In this document: positions 41,288 through 52,038 of the stretch, piece after piece
Numbering within the stretch: the first letter of the stretch is position 1
How the letters are laid out: each line of letters begins with the position of its first letter
Assembly (NCBI GenBank): GCA_000442015.1
Contig: KE560949.1
Location: 1-64,000 of the forward strand
Reading direction: 5' to 3'
Length of the DNA stretch: 64,000 nt
DNA from: Rozella allomycis CSF55
Taxonomy: Eukaryota > Rozellomycota
Notes under the pieces: model-generated
The model's input: only the letters and a program-made list of their open reading frames with translations
What the model was told of the DNA's origin: nothing
Database searches by the model: none
Made by a program: the position numbers and the translations under genes

Positions 41288-44200
41288 ATGAATGAAGATA
41301 TAGGAAATGAATCGAGTGAAGTTATTAATAAAGATAATAATGTGAACGAGCAAGAAGATGTAAATGACAATGTGAATGAAGAAACTGAAATAGTTGAGCA
41401 ACCACAAGATGACTCGAATGCAGAAATAGAAATTCAAGAGACTAATGAACAGCTAGAATCTAATGTACCGTTAGAATCGGATGAACAAATTGAATCAAAT
41501 GATCAAGAAGCTGTGGGTGTAACTCTGTCAAAAGAGCAAGCTGAATCACCATTAGAAGCAGATGCACAGCTTAAATCTAGAGATCAAGTACCGAATACCC
41601 AAGTTGAATCAAATGCACCAATCGAAGAATATTTACCACTTGAATCAAATGATCAATTGCAGACTAACGAGCCAGTAGAATCAAATGACCAAGTACCAAA
41701 TAATGAACCTGACGCAACAAATGAGCTATTCGAAGCTAATGCACAATTTAAATCGAATTACGAAGCACTGGATAATGAGCCTGTAGAATTAAATGAGTTA
41801 GTTGAAGCTAGTGCGCAATTTGAATCAAATCAACAAATAGAATCTAATGATGAAAGAGATGTAGTATTATCGAAAGATAATATACTATCTATTAGTCAAA
41901 CAGAGTCTAATAGCCAACTAGAGTCTAATAACCAAATCGAACCACAACGAAGCAATGTACAATCAAATGAAATACTAGCTACCAGTGAAGCTATGGAATC
42001 AATGGAGTTGAATAATTTGCCAGACTTGTCATTGATAGATCCCAGCAACGTAACAAGAATAATAAAAATAAAAATAGCCATTGATTTCCAGAGTGCAAAA
42101 GACCCTGTACAATTTACTGCAAGAAAGAGCCAACAAACTAGAGCAAGAATTTAGCGAAAAAGTAAATAAATTAATTTAACGATTTAAAGGAAGAAGAAGC
42201 CAAAAGAGTGAAGAATGAGCGTGAAGAGTTGGGCGTTGNAAGAGTGAAGAACGAGCGGGAAGAGCTGGGCGTTGACTTGTACCACATCCAGCAAGAGTTA
42301 GCGCGCATGCAAGCGGACATTAATTCCAAGGAAGCAATGTTGAAAGATGTGCAGCGAGAACGACAAGAGTATGAGAGCAAGTTGGCTAGTATTTCCGAGG
42401 AGCATCAAGAGTGTTATAAAAAGTGGATGGACAAGAACAAATCGCTGGAGAAGAATAAGCTTGAGCTTGAGAGGGTGAGCAAGGCGGTTACGCAGGTGAC
42501 AAAGTACCAGCGGGAGGTTGAAGATGAGATTATGATAGCGAAGCGGACGACGTTGAAGGCGGAGAAGGAGTTGATGGAAAGAGAGATTGAAAAGAAAAGG
42601 CAGGATTATTTTATTGAGAGGCTGGAGGAGCAACTTAGGCAGTTGCAGGAGAGGTGTGCGATGTATGAGAGTCAGTTGGAGAGTCAGAAGAAGGAGACGC
42701 AAGTTGCGTTGGATACGCTTCATGATGCGAATTTTGAGATGGAGGTAATTAAAGAGATTGAAATTTAAAAGTCTGTGTTGTTGGAAAAGAAGCAGTTGAT
42801 TCAGCAGTGGAACTATTCATTGATATCGTTGCAAAAGAGGGAAGATTTGCTGAGGGGGATTGAGGGTGAGATTGAAAAGGAGAAGAATGAGTTGTTGAAT
42901 TTGAATGGCGAGATTAATGGGTTTAAGCATTCGATGAGAAGGCAGCAAGAGCAGGAGGAGATATTGACTGGACTGTTGATGAAACTGGAGAATGAAGTTG
43001 AGAATATAAAGAAGCACATTCAAGCAATGAATGAACAAAAGGATAAATTGAAGGATTCGTATGCGTTGTATTCAAAGTCGCTGAACCAAGCGCAGAATGA
43101 ACTGAACATTGTTTCACATGTAAGAGATGAATGATTGATAAAATAAAGGAAAAAGCGCAGGTTGAGAATGAAGTGAATTCTGTGCAAAAGCAAACAGTGA
43201 AAGTGCAAGAAGAGATTAAGAGGTTGGATGAAGAGATAATGGAACAATTGCAAAACCAACTTTGTTTGAACAAGGGATCAGATAGTACAAAGAGAGATGA
43301 TAAAAAGATGAAAAGTTTAATTCATGAAAAAGTAAAAATAAAGATTGAAAGATTTAAAGGAATCGATTGTTTCTCAATTGCAAAATGAGATTTCATTGAA
43401 TTCAGCAGAAATTTTGAATTCGAATGGAAGAATATTGATTTACAAGAAGAGATTGAAAGAGTTGAGTGAAACATTGAAAGAGAATGATGAAAATTTAGAG
43501 AAATATGAAGTTGAGATTAGAAGGAATAATGATTTGTTAACAAAGAAGCAATCGCAGGTAGATTTGTTGAATAAAAAGTATGAACAATTGTCAAGCAAGT
43601 TGGTTGATGGAAGTGAAAGTTTGGGACCATTAGAAGCCAATTTGTATCAATTAACAAAAGAGTTTAATGAAACAGAAAAAGAGAATTTAAATTTATCAAA
43701 TTATTGGTTGAAAGCACAAAATGATCTTGTAGTGTTGAATCAACAAATGGAATTAGAACAAGAAGAAATTCATCAAATTTCAATGAAATTAAATATTTTA
43801 AAAAGAAAAAAATTATTGTTGAATCAAAAATATGAATCTGAAGAAAAAGAATTTTTTCAATTTCAAAAAAATATTCGCAAACTTCAAAACGATATTTCTA
43901 AAATAAATTTAATCTTGAGCAAACAGAATTCTATTCAATCGCAATTAGAAGAAAACAATTTAGGCTTAGAAATTCATTTTAGAAATAAACTCAAAGTAAA
44001 TTGTTTAAAGAAATCATCAATAGGACTCTGAAATTGAATCACTCAGATTAGAAGATGATTTGTACAATTTAAAACAAGAAAAGAAACAAATTTTAATTGA
44101 TTTAGTAGAGAAAGAGTAAATCTATTTCAATTCATTCAATAGACGCCAAATAATGTTATGGGAAAAGAAAATTCAAATTGCAAAAGAAACTCAAGAAGCT

Positions 44201-44880
44201 CTAGATCCTTCTGTTGGTGCCAAACAAGTAAATGAAATGGAAAAAGAAATTCATAAAATGAAAATTAGATATTCTCAAATTGAAAAATTACAAGAAAAAA
44301 TGGTTTCTGACATGGAATTATGTCTATTCAAACACGAAGCTATAACAACAAAGTAAATCAAGTTATTTTAAATGAAATAGATCAAAAACTATTAAAAAAT
44401 CAACTACTCTAATAAACATTCAAAAAAATATTTCAGATTTAAACAAACGACTCAAAAACATTATCCAAGAAATCAAAGACACTGACAAGAATTTATCCCT
44501 TCTAAAAGACTCTCAATCTAAACTAGAATTATTCGTCAAAGACACTGACACTGCTTGCAAAACACTCTCTTCAAAAGAATCTGAACTTTTAAACAAAATT
44601 AATCAATTAATAGAAATAAAACAAAAAGTAATTTCAATCATTATATCAATTTTAGAATTCTTATGATCTACTCAGATGTCAATTGCAACAGAAAAGATTC
44701 AGTCAAGTTAAAGAAGGGAAATACAAATTTGCTTGCAAGGATTTAAATCAATTTCCAAATGAATTCAAAAAACAGAAAGAAAAATGTGGAAAAATTAAAA
44801 ATGTTTTGGATTCTCTAGTTTCCTCTTTTCCGCATGTAAAGAATGATGTTGAGAATATCATGAAATTGGCTCTTCAATAA
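41288..44880 (+). CDS. CCDC40: CCDC40, axonemal 96-nm ruler subunit
   Basis: Coiled-coil protein that, with CCDC39, sets the 96-nm repeat of motile cilia. Exons 41288-42049, 42078-42161, 42190-42744, 42772-43119, 43149-43331, 43360-43995, 44024-44115, 44143-44352, 44381-44627, 44656-44880; about 1,110 residues, slightly inflated by a gap duplication at 42239. N-terminal 240 residues are low-complexity with a degenerate ESNDQ-type repeat; then LSLIDPSNPLISRVQKTLYN, REELGVDLYHIQQELA, KRQDYFIERLEEQLRQLQE, EKKQLIQQWNYSL, SLGPLEANLYQLTKEF, RQIMLWEKKIQIAKETQEAL, RFSQVKEGKYKF align along the whole of animal CCDC40. Shows the organism has motile cilia. The stop overlaps AATAAA. Confidence 0.95.
42206..42273. 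repeat. Short direct duplication at N gap 42239
   Basis: About 32 bases encoding RVKNEREELGV occur on both sides of the single N with three base differences. Animal CCDC40 has one copy, so this is most simply two haplotypes of the same contig edge. Confidence 0.8.
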
Positions 44881-45000
44881 ATTGGTTTTTTTAAACTTTA
44901 TTTAAGTATATTAAAAGCTGAGGTTTTAAACATTTAAGATTTTAGACATGTCATTGACAAATGTTTAATTTTACAATCTATATTTCTATTTATACCCCGG

Positions 45001-45110
45001 NATTTGGATATTCCATATTCAGTTAATATGTTAGTTGTAATTATGTATTTTGTTCCTTCTAAAAGAGGTATTAATGTTAAAAGTCCTTCTGTTTCAGATT
45101 TATCCCCTTA
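45001..45110 (-). mobile_element. Helitron-like helicase fragment (contig edge)
   Basis: Near-identical to 57366-57480 inside the helicase copy of the 56-60 kb element, and its first 46 bases repeat 46311-46356. The homology stops at about 45105 (after CAGATTTATC), just before a strong inverted repeat. The contig order here (N at 45001, 45292, 46357) is probably scrambled: on the minus strand this piece continues from 46356. Confidence 0.75.
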
Positions 45111-45120
45111 TATCGTTACC

Positions 45121-45158
45121 CGCCGTCCCATTTACGAAATCTACAAAATGGGACGGCG
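45121..45158. repeat. Perfect 13-bp inverted repeat (hairpin)
   Basis: Arms CGCCGTCCCATTT (45121-45133) and AAATGGGACGGCG (45146-45158) with a 12-base loop. It is strikingly GC-rich against the AT-rich surroundings and sits exactly where Helitron helicase homology ends. Confidence 0.9.
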
Positions 45159-45292
45159 ACATTGCAAAACACTTTTATAGCAAAAAAACTTGAAATTTTG
45201 GTGCTGTTTTACGATATTTAATCATTATTAAATCATGTTTCATTATTTGAGTATATTATCGACTGTTGGTTGTAATTTTAATTTGCATTTTN

Positions 45293-46378
45293 TACGTCGT
45301 TGGCAAGGTATTTCTAGTATAATTTATCGTATTGGGTCTTCATGAACGATTATAAAATTTATGTTAATTATCTATAGAGTAACGTTAATAGCTTTATTAA
45401 AGTTTTAATTCTAATCTATCGTCAATGACTTTGGCGGATTTTCTCTAGCGTATTTTAAGATTGAGGTTTTTAGTGGCGGATGTTATCATTGTATTTAGTA
45501 CTACTGGTACTACCTTTAAATATGTGTCAGGGTATAAGTACTTATGCTATCGTCATAGACTCTTCTTGGGTCAGATATTAATTATTCTATTTATTTATTC
45601 TAAATTGTATGGTTCTGTGTATGGATATTTTTAATATAGGTAAGAATATTAGTTGTAACTTAAATTCATTTTACACATTGTTTGGTTTTGTTCAGTTTGT
45701 TACTATATACAATTTTTTATTTCAGGTTAGATACTTGAAATGTAAAGTTTTAAAATTTATTTTTATTATATGTGAAATAAGTTATTGCATTGATAAGTAT
45801 AAATCATTTAACTTTTTAGGATATTTTTGCCATATATTTTGTTTTGTGTCAATCGATAAGTCATGAATTCGTTTCAATTCTGCTAAATGATCTTTTGTTG
45901 GTTTATGTTTAAGGATTTGATCTTTAGACATTGGTTCATTAAATAAAATGAGGCCGTCAAAATCTTTAACTCTTAATAAGACAGTGTATGTTTCTAAAAA
46001 AAGATTTACATTGCTTAAATTAATGATAATGTTTGGAATAGTTTGACTTTGTGCTCTGTAAAATGTATAAGAATGCGCAGGACATATGGGAAAGTGTGTT
46101 CTCTTAATTGATATTGTCTTTAAAATGTTATTGTTCGTTACGTAATCTAATTTTATATACTTTTGAATTGGAAATATTATTGCTCTTTTGTCATTGGTAG
46201 TTGTAAATATATTATTCCAGTTAATAGGTTTTATTTTTGAATCAAATTCTACTTCTAAATATGATGGAATGTTATTTTCATAAAACATTTTTACTAACGT
46301 AAATGATGTACATTTGGATATTCCATATTCAGTTAATATGTTAGTTGTAATTATGTNCCTGGTCTCTTCTTTTTCCAA
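45293..46378 (-). mobile_element. Helitron-like element fragment: helicase C-terminus and 3' flank
   Basis: Open frame 46378-45782 encodes the end of a PIF1-type helicase (NILTEYGISKC, TFYRAQSQTIPNI corresponding to the helicase SQGxT motif, TVLLRVKDFDGL corresponding to ALSRV). The 490 bases beyond the stop (45293-45781) match 56358-56875 downstream of the second copy almost base for base, so the non-coding tail is part of the element. Truncated at N gap 46357; unlike the 57 kb copy, its frame is intact here. Confidence 0.8.
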
Positions 46379-46866
46379 ATCACTTGATACAATCTTTTAA
46401 TGATAGTGTTGATTGTGAAAGATATATGAGGTATAGTAATAATGCTCCAATCATGAATTCGTCTGCGTATACTCTTTCTAACAATTAAAATATAAGAGAT
46501 TTCCGCCAAAAACATTTCGACTTGTATTTTGTCAAACTTGTCAATTTATATATTCCATTCACAAATATTCACCTTTAAATTATAAATAATATAATTACTC
46601 ATAATTTCAATCATCTAGGCATGACACGTCAGGCATCGTTCTGGTTCAAAATTAATTCTTTTCAGCCCACTGTTACGTCATTATAGTATATCTTCCTTAT
46701 TTTCTATGTGGAATAATTTGTATTTTTAATTTAACCTGCATCGTGGATCTGCCTATTTTAGCAGGTACAGGGATGATTGGAAATTTGGTAATGGCTATTT
46801 TTAAATGTGGCGCAGTGAAGCAAGGGTGCGTATAAAAGTTGCTTCGAATTTCTGAACCCTGGCCAA

Positions 46867-48196
46867 ATGAAATATTTTGCTGTTTGGACTACCTGTGCTT
46901 TCTTATTTAGTGCGTTTGTACTCTGTGAAGATCTAAGAAAGTACGAAACACTCAAGAAACGCCTTGCTAGTGTACGAGGAACGAAATAGTCATATCTCTC
47001 TTTTGTTTCCATACGCAGGAACTCTATGGAATCAAATGGACGACAAAGAATTTTTTTTCCCAAGATATAATTACGAAGAGTATGTGAGACTAGAAAGTGG
47101 GCAAGTGGTTGAATATTTACCATATTTAATTGAACAAAAACAAGAAAATTAAAAGTTTCTTCGGATGATTCTCTTTTGGATCCTAAAAGAAATTATATGT
47201 CTGATGCTGTTGAAAATGATTATGTGAATTTAGTTAAATTGTTGGTTGGCACAAATAGCGATGAAAGATACTTTTCCTTCTTATCATCTAAAGAGTTACC
47301 AAATCATTTAATTTATCAAATTATTGAATTGAAGCGCATTGAAATACTTAATTATCTAATGGACAAGGGTGTTATTAAAGAAGAAATTCTTTTCGCATGT
47401 TTGCAAACATTTAAAGATCGCCAAAAAGTTGATGAATTCTTAAAAGAAGTTCAAAGTGTTTCTCTACCTTTATTGGAATATGTTTCTTCTGTTCAAAGTG
47501 ACGTATCAGTTGAGAAAATGAGCTCCATTTAAATAAAGGAATTGAATTCTCGAAAATTATTGTTGTCTATTGAACCAAACCTCATAATTCAAGATACAAA
47601 GGAAGAACTAGATTGAAATGATCCAACGGTTTTACTAAAGAACATTTTTGACACCAGCCCAGAATCATTTCCCAAAGAGTATGAAACTTTAAAGGAGACA
47701 TTGAATCCGCATTTATTTTTCTACACTGATAAAAAAGAAAAATCCATCAAATCTGTTCTTGAACCGCTTTTCAGTAATAGAATAGAAAATAGAATGGTAA
47801 TTTTAAAAGAAATCCTGAAAGATTTCCCTGAAGTATTTTACACTGAAATTGTATTTTTTGAAATATTTAAGAAAGGCGTTCAATTGTTTAAGTTTGTTCT
47901 TGAACCTACAAAAGACTTTCACATCTATTTACAAAATCTTTACATTGAAGATTCTAATAGAAAGCAATCCTATTTCGTTTTTGATCAGTATAAACCCTCA
48001 TTTGATATCTATTCTTGTTAATTCTGGTGCCTTCCCACTTTCATTTCGTTTGAATAATTCATTTAACGTCGCTCAAAGAATATTGGTGTCTGACGTTTAC
48101 AATTCGCTTCGTAACTATAATCAAGTTGAAGTGGAAGAAGCATTGACGCATCCTAGTCTTGGAATGAACTTTTCTCCCAATTGTCTAAATCAATAG
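46867..48196 (+). pseudogene. Degenerate gene for a secreted protein
   Basis: Starts with a good signal peptide (MKYFAVWTTCAFLFSAFVLC, then EDLRKYE). Open blocks follow in shifting frames: 46964-47152, 47160-47532, 47533-48021 and 47960-48196. In the largest block the frame carries TAA at about 47530 and TGA at about 47616 but is otherwise continuous coding-like sequence (for example FPEVFYTEIVFFEIFKKGVQ), and a shift is needed near 47965. No 24-31 nt intron repairs these breaks. Residues are charged and helical with repeat-like blocks, no family recognised. Probably a decayed member of a secreted family. Confidence 0.7.
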
Positions 48197-48365
48197 TTGG
48201 AATATTGTCTCTGTAAGATAATATACCATTTACATATATCATACTATCTTGAATTTCTTCTAAGTCTTCAGTTAGAAATGTAAGACTTTGAATTTTAATT
48301 ACTGATAAAGAATCTTCTTCATTATCATTGGGTACTTTGAATAACATAGGCATTATTAAGTATTT
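48153..48365 (-). CDS. Unrecognised ORF, partial at N gap 48366
   Basis: Minus-strand frame 48353-48153 (66 codons: MPMLFKVPNDNEEDSLSV... DLDNWEKSSFQD) whose 5' side is cut by the N. The same sequence recurs at 48836-49049, where the upstream part survives (MKLLMKIPIAGVQVNGIGLL) but the downstream part is frameshifted. Short beta-strand-like pattern, no family recognised. Presence beside Helitron-tail sequence suggests it could be element cargo. Confidence 0.4.
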   Translation of the reverse strand, partial: KYLIMPMLFKVPNDNEEDSLSVIKIQSLTFLTEDLEEIQDSMIYVNGILSYRDNIPTIDLDNWEKSSFQD

Positions 48366-48386
48366 NATAATAATAATAAGAAATAA

Positions 48387-48578
48387 TCAATTAATCCATA
48401 CTAAGAAAAACACATATATTAAAATTAAGATATATGTAGTTAGAGGCTTTTTCGTTCGTCTGTTTAGTTTGTCGTAAACTTTGTTATCTTCTTTGTACTT
48501 TGCATCAAGTCTTTTTATGTGCATGTATTGCTTTTTCTTTTTTCTAAGTTGATTTTCTTTATGTATACTATATGGCAT
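48387..48578 (-). CDS. Small tail-anchored membrane protein, hypothetical
   Basis: 63 residues: a basic, helical first two thirds (ENQLRKKKKQYMHIKRLDAK) and a C-terminal hydrophobic anchor TYILILIYVFFLVWIN ending at the stop. Shape fits a tail-anchored protein, but there is no family match I recognise, the region is repeat-rich, and chance cannot be excluded. Confidence 0.4.
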   Translation of the reverse strand: MPYSIHKENQLRKKKKQYMHIKRLDAKYKEDNKVYDKLNRRTKKPLTTYILILIYVFFLVWIN

Positions 48579-48754
48579 TACTGTAACCAGGGTGTATGTT
48601 TTATTAAAATAACGTTAAAATGTAAAATTTAATTTTTTTAAAGACAATGTCAATGTGGTTTATTTTATAATTGAAATGATTTTGTTTTTTACGTACTTTA
48701 TGCATTTAGAGTATCTTAATCCTCAAAAATTGGATAGTAAAATAACAAATTCAT

Positions 48755-48835
48755 ATTGCGTCCTCATTAATGAGTATGAAATATTTAGAGTAACTTCAAT
48801 AGCCTTATTAAGGTTGTGAATTCTATGGTATCGTC
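48755..48835. repeat. Isolated copy of the Helitron tail unit
   Basis: Matches 56284-56360 (TTTAGAG-AACTTCAATAG...TATTAAGGTTGTGAATTCTATGGTATCGTCA). The unit folds as an imperfect hairpin AACTTCAATAG/CTATTAAGGTT. Two further variants of the unit lie in the tails of both larger copies. Confidence 0.7.
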
Positions 48836-49049
48836 ATACCATTTACATATTTCATACTATCTTGAATTTTTATGTACGACTTTGAATTCTAATTACTGAT
48901 AAAGAATCGTCTTCATTATCATTGGGTACTTTGAATAACATAGGCATTATTAAGTATTTGTTCTTAGTCGACTTAATATTTTCTAAAAGTAATCCTATTC
49001 CATTAACTTGTACACCCGCAATAGGTATTTTCATTAAAAGTTTCATCAT
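48836..49049 (-). pseudogene. Second, decayed copy of the 48153-48365 ORF
   Basis: Begins MKLLMKIPIAGVQVNGIGLL, continues KYLIMPMLFKVPNDNEDDSL as in the first copy, then loses about 30 bases and frame relative to it (stop after VIRIQSRT). Bounded on the left by the Helitron tail unit. Confidence 0.6.
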
Positions 49050-49154
49050 TTCAAGTAGTCAATTTATAACCTCTTAAAATAAACTTTAATAAGATAAAAA
49101 AATTCGTTAAAGTCTATTTTTTTAGTAAATTTCNCTTAGAATTAATCTCTCTCC

Positions 49155-50234
49155 ATGTATCACATATTTTTAACATTATTATACTGTACTCTAGTCGTCT
49201 CGCAAACAGAACCAAAAGATATTCAAATCACTTCACTCCACCAGCTAAAAGATTTTGAAATGTTCAACGGGAAATTTGAAAAATATCAGTACATTCAAGA
49301 TCCTATATTCAAGGAGTTTCCATTGTTCTTGGGAGAAAGAAAAAGGAGTGAACAGTGCGTGCAATACATAAGTGCAAAATTTGTTAGTGCAGATAGTCTA
49401 AGAATAACTGTGGATAAATCGCTTATTAAAAATTACACCGTCTTTTGTTTGGATAAACTTCATATGGTTGCTGCATCTCGTCAAGTATCATCTATGAACA
49501 CCTTTGACATTGATTATATTGTGAATCAAAAGGCCGCTGAGATGTTTCTAACGAGAGAAATGATAGTTTTTCGAAAAGCTAAATTCCAGAGCTCATCGAA
49601 AGTGGAATATGGAGCATTTGTCTATGACGAAAACGGCCGCGCAAACGAAGTCGGAATTATATCAGAACAATTTAAGACAGAAATTAACGATTCTCACTTA
49701 ATCATAGAAGTACCGGCCTCCAAAATACTTCAAAGTCCAGTTCTTGTAGATTGGGATATACATCACCTAGAAGGTGACGGTACAACTTTACCGATAAAAA
49801 TCTCAGTTAAAAAGGTACTTCCACCGTTTAAAACTTTGACTGAAATGACATTATGGCCAAATCATCATACTTTCAATCAATGGCAAATGGGAGTTGATGA
49901 AATACATTTACGTGTCATTAAAGTCAAGGATGATGGAAAATTAGAAGAATTTCAAATTTTAAAAGTTAACCTTGAAGAAAAACAATATTTTCAGACGGAA
50001 ATTCCTTTTGGTGTTTACCTCGTTTGTAATGAGTATGGAATTTGCCTAAACGTTTCTTTTTTTACACGAGATCGCCATATAGAGAAAGTATTTGATAATG
50101 CTACAGCTAAACCTCTCACGGATGACCGCCGTGAATATTTTGTCGGTATCGCTGCAATTTGTATTTTTGTAACATTTTTCCTTGTCCCTGTAATCGCCCT
50201 CGTTTATTTGAAACGCGTGAAAATTGAAGCGTAA
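49155..50234 (+). CDS. Type I membrane protein, orphan
   Basis: Intronless, 359 residues. N-terminal signal peptide (MYHIFLTLLYCTLVVSQ), an ectodomain of about 305 residues with several Cys (CVQYISAKF, FCLDKLHM, CNEYGICLNVSFF) and beta-rich look, one membrane helix near the C-terminus (EYFVGIAAICIFVTFFLVPV) and a short basic tail. No family recognised. Faces the next gene tail to tail, and that neighbour has the same architecture including a short C-x4-C motif before the membrane-proximal part (LVCNEYGICLN here; FVCTPLGICRTV there). Confidence 0.75.
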   Translation: MYHIFLTLLYCTLVVSQTEPKDIQITSLHQLKDFEMFNGKFEKYQYIQDPIFKEFPLFLGERKRSEQCVQYISAKFVSADSLRITVDKSLIKNYTVFCLDKLHMVAASRQVSSMNTFDIDYIVNQKAAEMFLTREMIVFRKAKFQSSSKVEYGAFVYDENGRANEVGIISEQFKTEINDSHLIIEVPASKILQSPVLVDWDIHHLEGDGTTLPIKISVKKVLPPFKTLTEMTLWPNHHTFNQWQMGVDEIHLRVIKVKDDGKLEEFQILKVNLEEKQYFQTEIPFGVYLVCNEYGICLNVSFFTRDRHIEKVFDNATAKPLTDDRREYFVGIAAICIFVTFFLVPVIALVYLKRVKIEA

Positions 50235-50280
50235 ATGATAAAATAAATGTATTTTTTATTGGCTATCAAAATGTCTTTAT

Positions 50281-52038
50281 TTATATTTTAGGCTTGTGTG
50301 AGATTGGCGATGAGGCTTCTTGGTAGAATGGAATTGCAAAATTATTCAGCATTCTTTGGTTAGAACTTGCTTTTGATTTACTCCTTATAAAGATAACGGT
50401 TTTGATTGATATGATTAATGCTATGATACTCACAAATACTAATAGAAATGATTTCAAGGCAGTTTCAATTGTTTCAAAAGGGCTCCTTATCGCTATGAAA
50501 CAGCTATTAACAAAGGCGCCAAGTTCAGTAATATAATCTGTAGTTGAACATAACTCATGATCTCCTTCATCTAGTAATACGTTTTCAGCGTTTGCGACCA
50601 TTGAATTCACTTCATACTTCACACTTTTACGAACTCCCGCGACAGTCCTGCAAATCCCTAATGGAGTGCATACAAAAAATTGAGTTTTGCTTTCCCCATG
50701 AGTTAACAAACGCATATGCAACCTAAGCTTTAGTCCCAATAAAGTAAATCCTTCTACTTTATCAATATGTGAGCAAGACGAAGGTTGATATAAGTATAAA
50801 GCAACGCCTCCAGGCGACCCTATTCCTGTTATAATACATTCTATTATGTCGTTAGATTTTTGTTCGCAACTGAAGTCGTTTATCTCACCATAGTTTTCAT
50901 AAAACGTGTTAATTTGAACTTCGGATTCGAGAACAGTTGTCAATCGGGCATCAGGATTAATACCGCGGAAGTTGAACGTGTTGAAGGAAGTTCTTTCTAC
51001 TTTAAATTCTTCAAAATCATTGCTAGGTTCGAACAAAGGTAGGTTTGACCAGTCAGATTTGCTATATTCCATGTTATAATCTTGAAAGGAATATGATTCT
51101 TGGACGATCATGTCCCCTTCAACTTCCAAAAAGAACTTCTCGTAAACTTTTACAGTGTCAATTGTGTTAGATCCTATAGGCTCAAATAATTTTCCATTTT
51201 TCATGACGACTAGCTTTTTGAATAAAGGGTTGACGAAATCTGATTTATGAACCAAAGAAATCTTAATATCGTTAATATCATTATCCGAATGGTTCGCTAA
51301 GGCTTCATTAATTGTACCTGTTATTTGTGTAATATCATCTGAAGAAATGACTTGGCCATCCGGAGAAATACGTTGCACTTCATATACTGCGACCTCCGTT
51401 ACTTTACTACCAAATTCAATAAGCTGAACATTATCCTCATTCCAAACGCATTTCCAAAATATACAAAATTTGGTAGAACATTTGGCCACCTTCCTTATTT
51501 CCTTTGCATTAAAAAATGAATATTGCTTATTTCCAGGTAAAATCCAAAATTTTATCATTTTAACATTACTTTCAGTAGAACAAAATTCTTTAGGATTTCT
51601 TTTTATAATTTTCATATCATTTTCAGCATCATCAGTACATTTTGGACCATTCTCAGTTACGTGTATATTGGCTCCCCTCAATGCCTTTCTATCCACAGAA
51701 AATTCTTCCCTTAGTTCTTTGAGCTTTATTTTAAATCCTTCATTAACTGTATATCCATTTGGCATATCTTGTTTGGTGTTGAAACATAACACTGCATGTG
51801 GGTTCATTGAAACTTGCGATACAACTTTCAATTGTTCAATTCCATTTCTGGTTATACTAAACGAAGAGCTAGACTGAGTATATGCACTATGACAATCATT
51901 CCAAATGCCAGGATCGGTTGTTGGAGGCGGATCAAGAAATTTACAAGTCTCACCGTTTGCGTCAGTTGGCCTTTCGGTATTTGCCTTTGAAAGTGACACT
52001 AGCACGAAGAATATATTTACAATATGCGATCTTAACAT
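50281..52038 (-). CDS. Type I membrane protein, Cys-rich ectodomain, orphan
   Basis: Intronless, 585 residues. Signal peptide (MLRSHIVNIFFVLVSLSKAN), an ectodomain of about 500 residues with some 18 Cys, alternating beta-rich segments, one membrane helix (LKSFLLVFVSIIALIISIK) and a cytosolic tail of about 40 residues. The FVCTPLGICRTV segment resembles LVCNEYGICLNV of the convergent neighbour, hinting at shared ancestry. No known family seen. Surface or secretory-pathway protein by architecture only. Confidence 0.75.
   Translation of the reverse strand: MLRSHIVNIFFVLVSLSKANTERPTDANGETCKFLDPPPTTDPGIWNDCHSAYTQSSSSFSITRNGIEQLKVVSQVSMNPHAVLCFNTKQDMPNGYTVNEGFKIKLKELREEFSVDRKALRGANIHVTENGPKCTDDAENDMKIIKRNPKEFCSTESNVKMIKFWILPGNKQYSFFNAKEIRKVAKCSTKFCIFWKCVWNEDNVQLIEFGSKVTEVAVYEVQRISPDGQVISSDDITQITGTINEALANHSDNDINDIKISLVHKSDFVNPLFKKLVVMKNGKLFEPIGSNTIDTVKVYEKFFLEVEGDMIVQESYSFQDYNMEYSKSDWSNLPLFEPSNDFEEFKVERTSFNTFNFRGINPDARLTTVLESEVQINTFYENYGEINDFSCEQKSNDIIECIITGIGSPGGVALYLYQPSSCSHIDKVEGFTLLGLKLRLHMRLLTHGESKTQFFVCTPLGICRTVAGVRKSVKYEVNSMVANAENVLLDEGDHELCSTTDYITELGAFVNSCFIAIRSPFETIETALKSFLLVFVSIIALIISIKTVIFIRSKSKASSNQRMLNNFAIPFYQEASSPISHKPKI

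Noticed and set aside
46758-47123. 121-codon minus-strand frame
   Set aside because: Antisense to the signal-peptide region of the decayed secreted gene; no features of its own.
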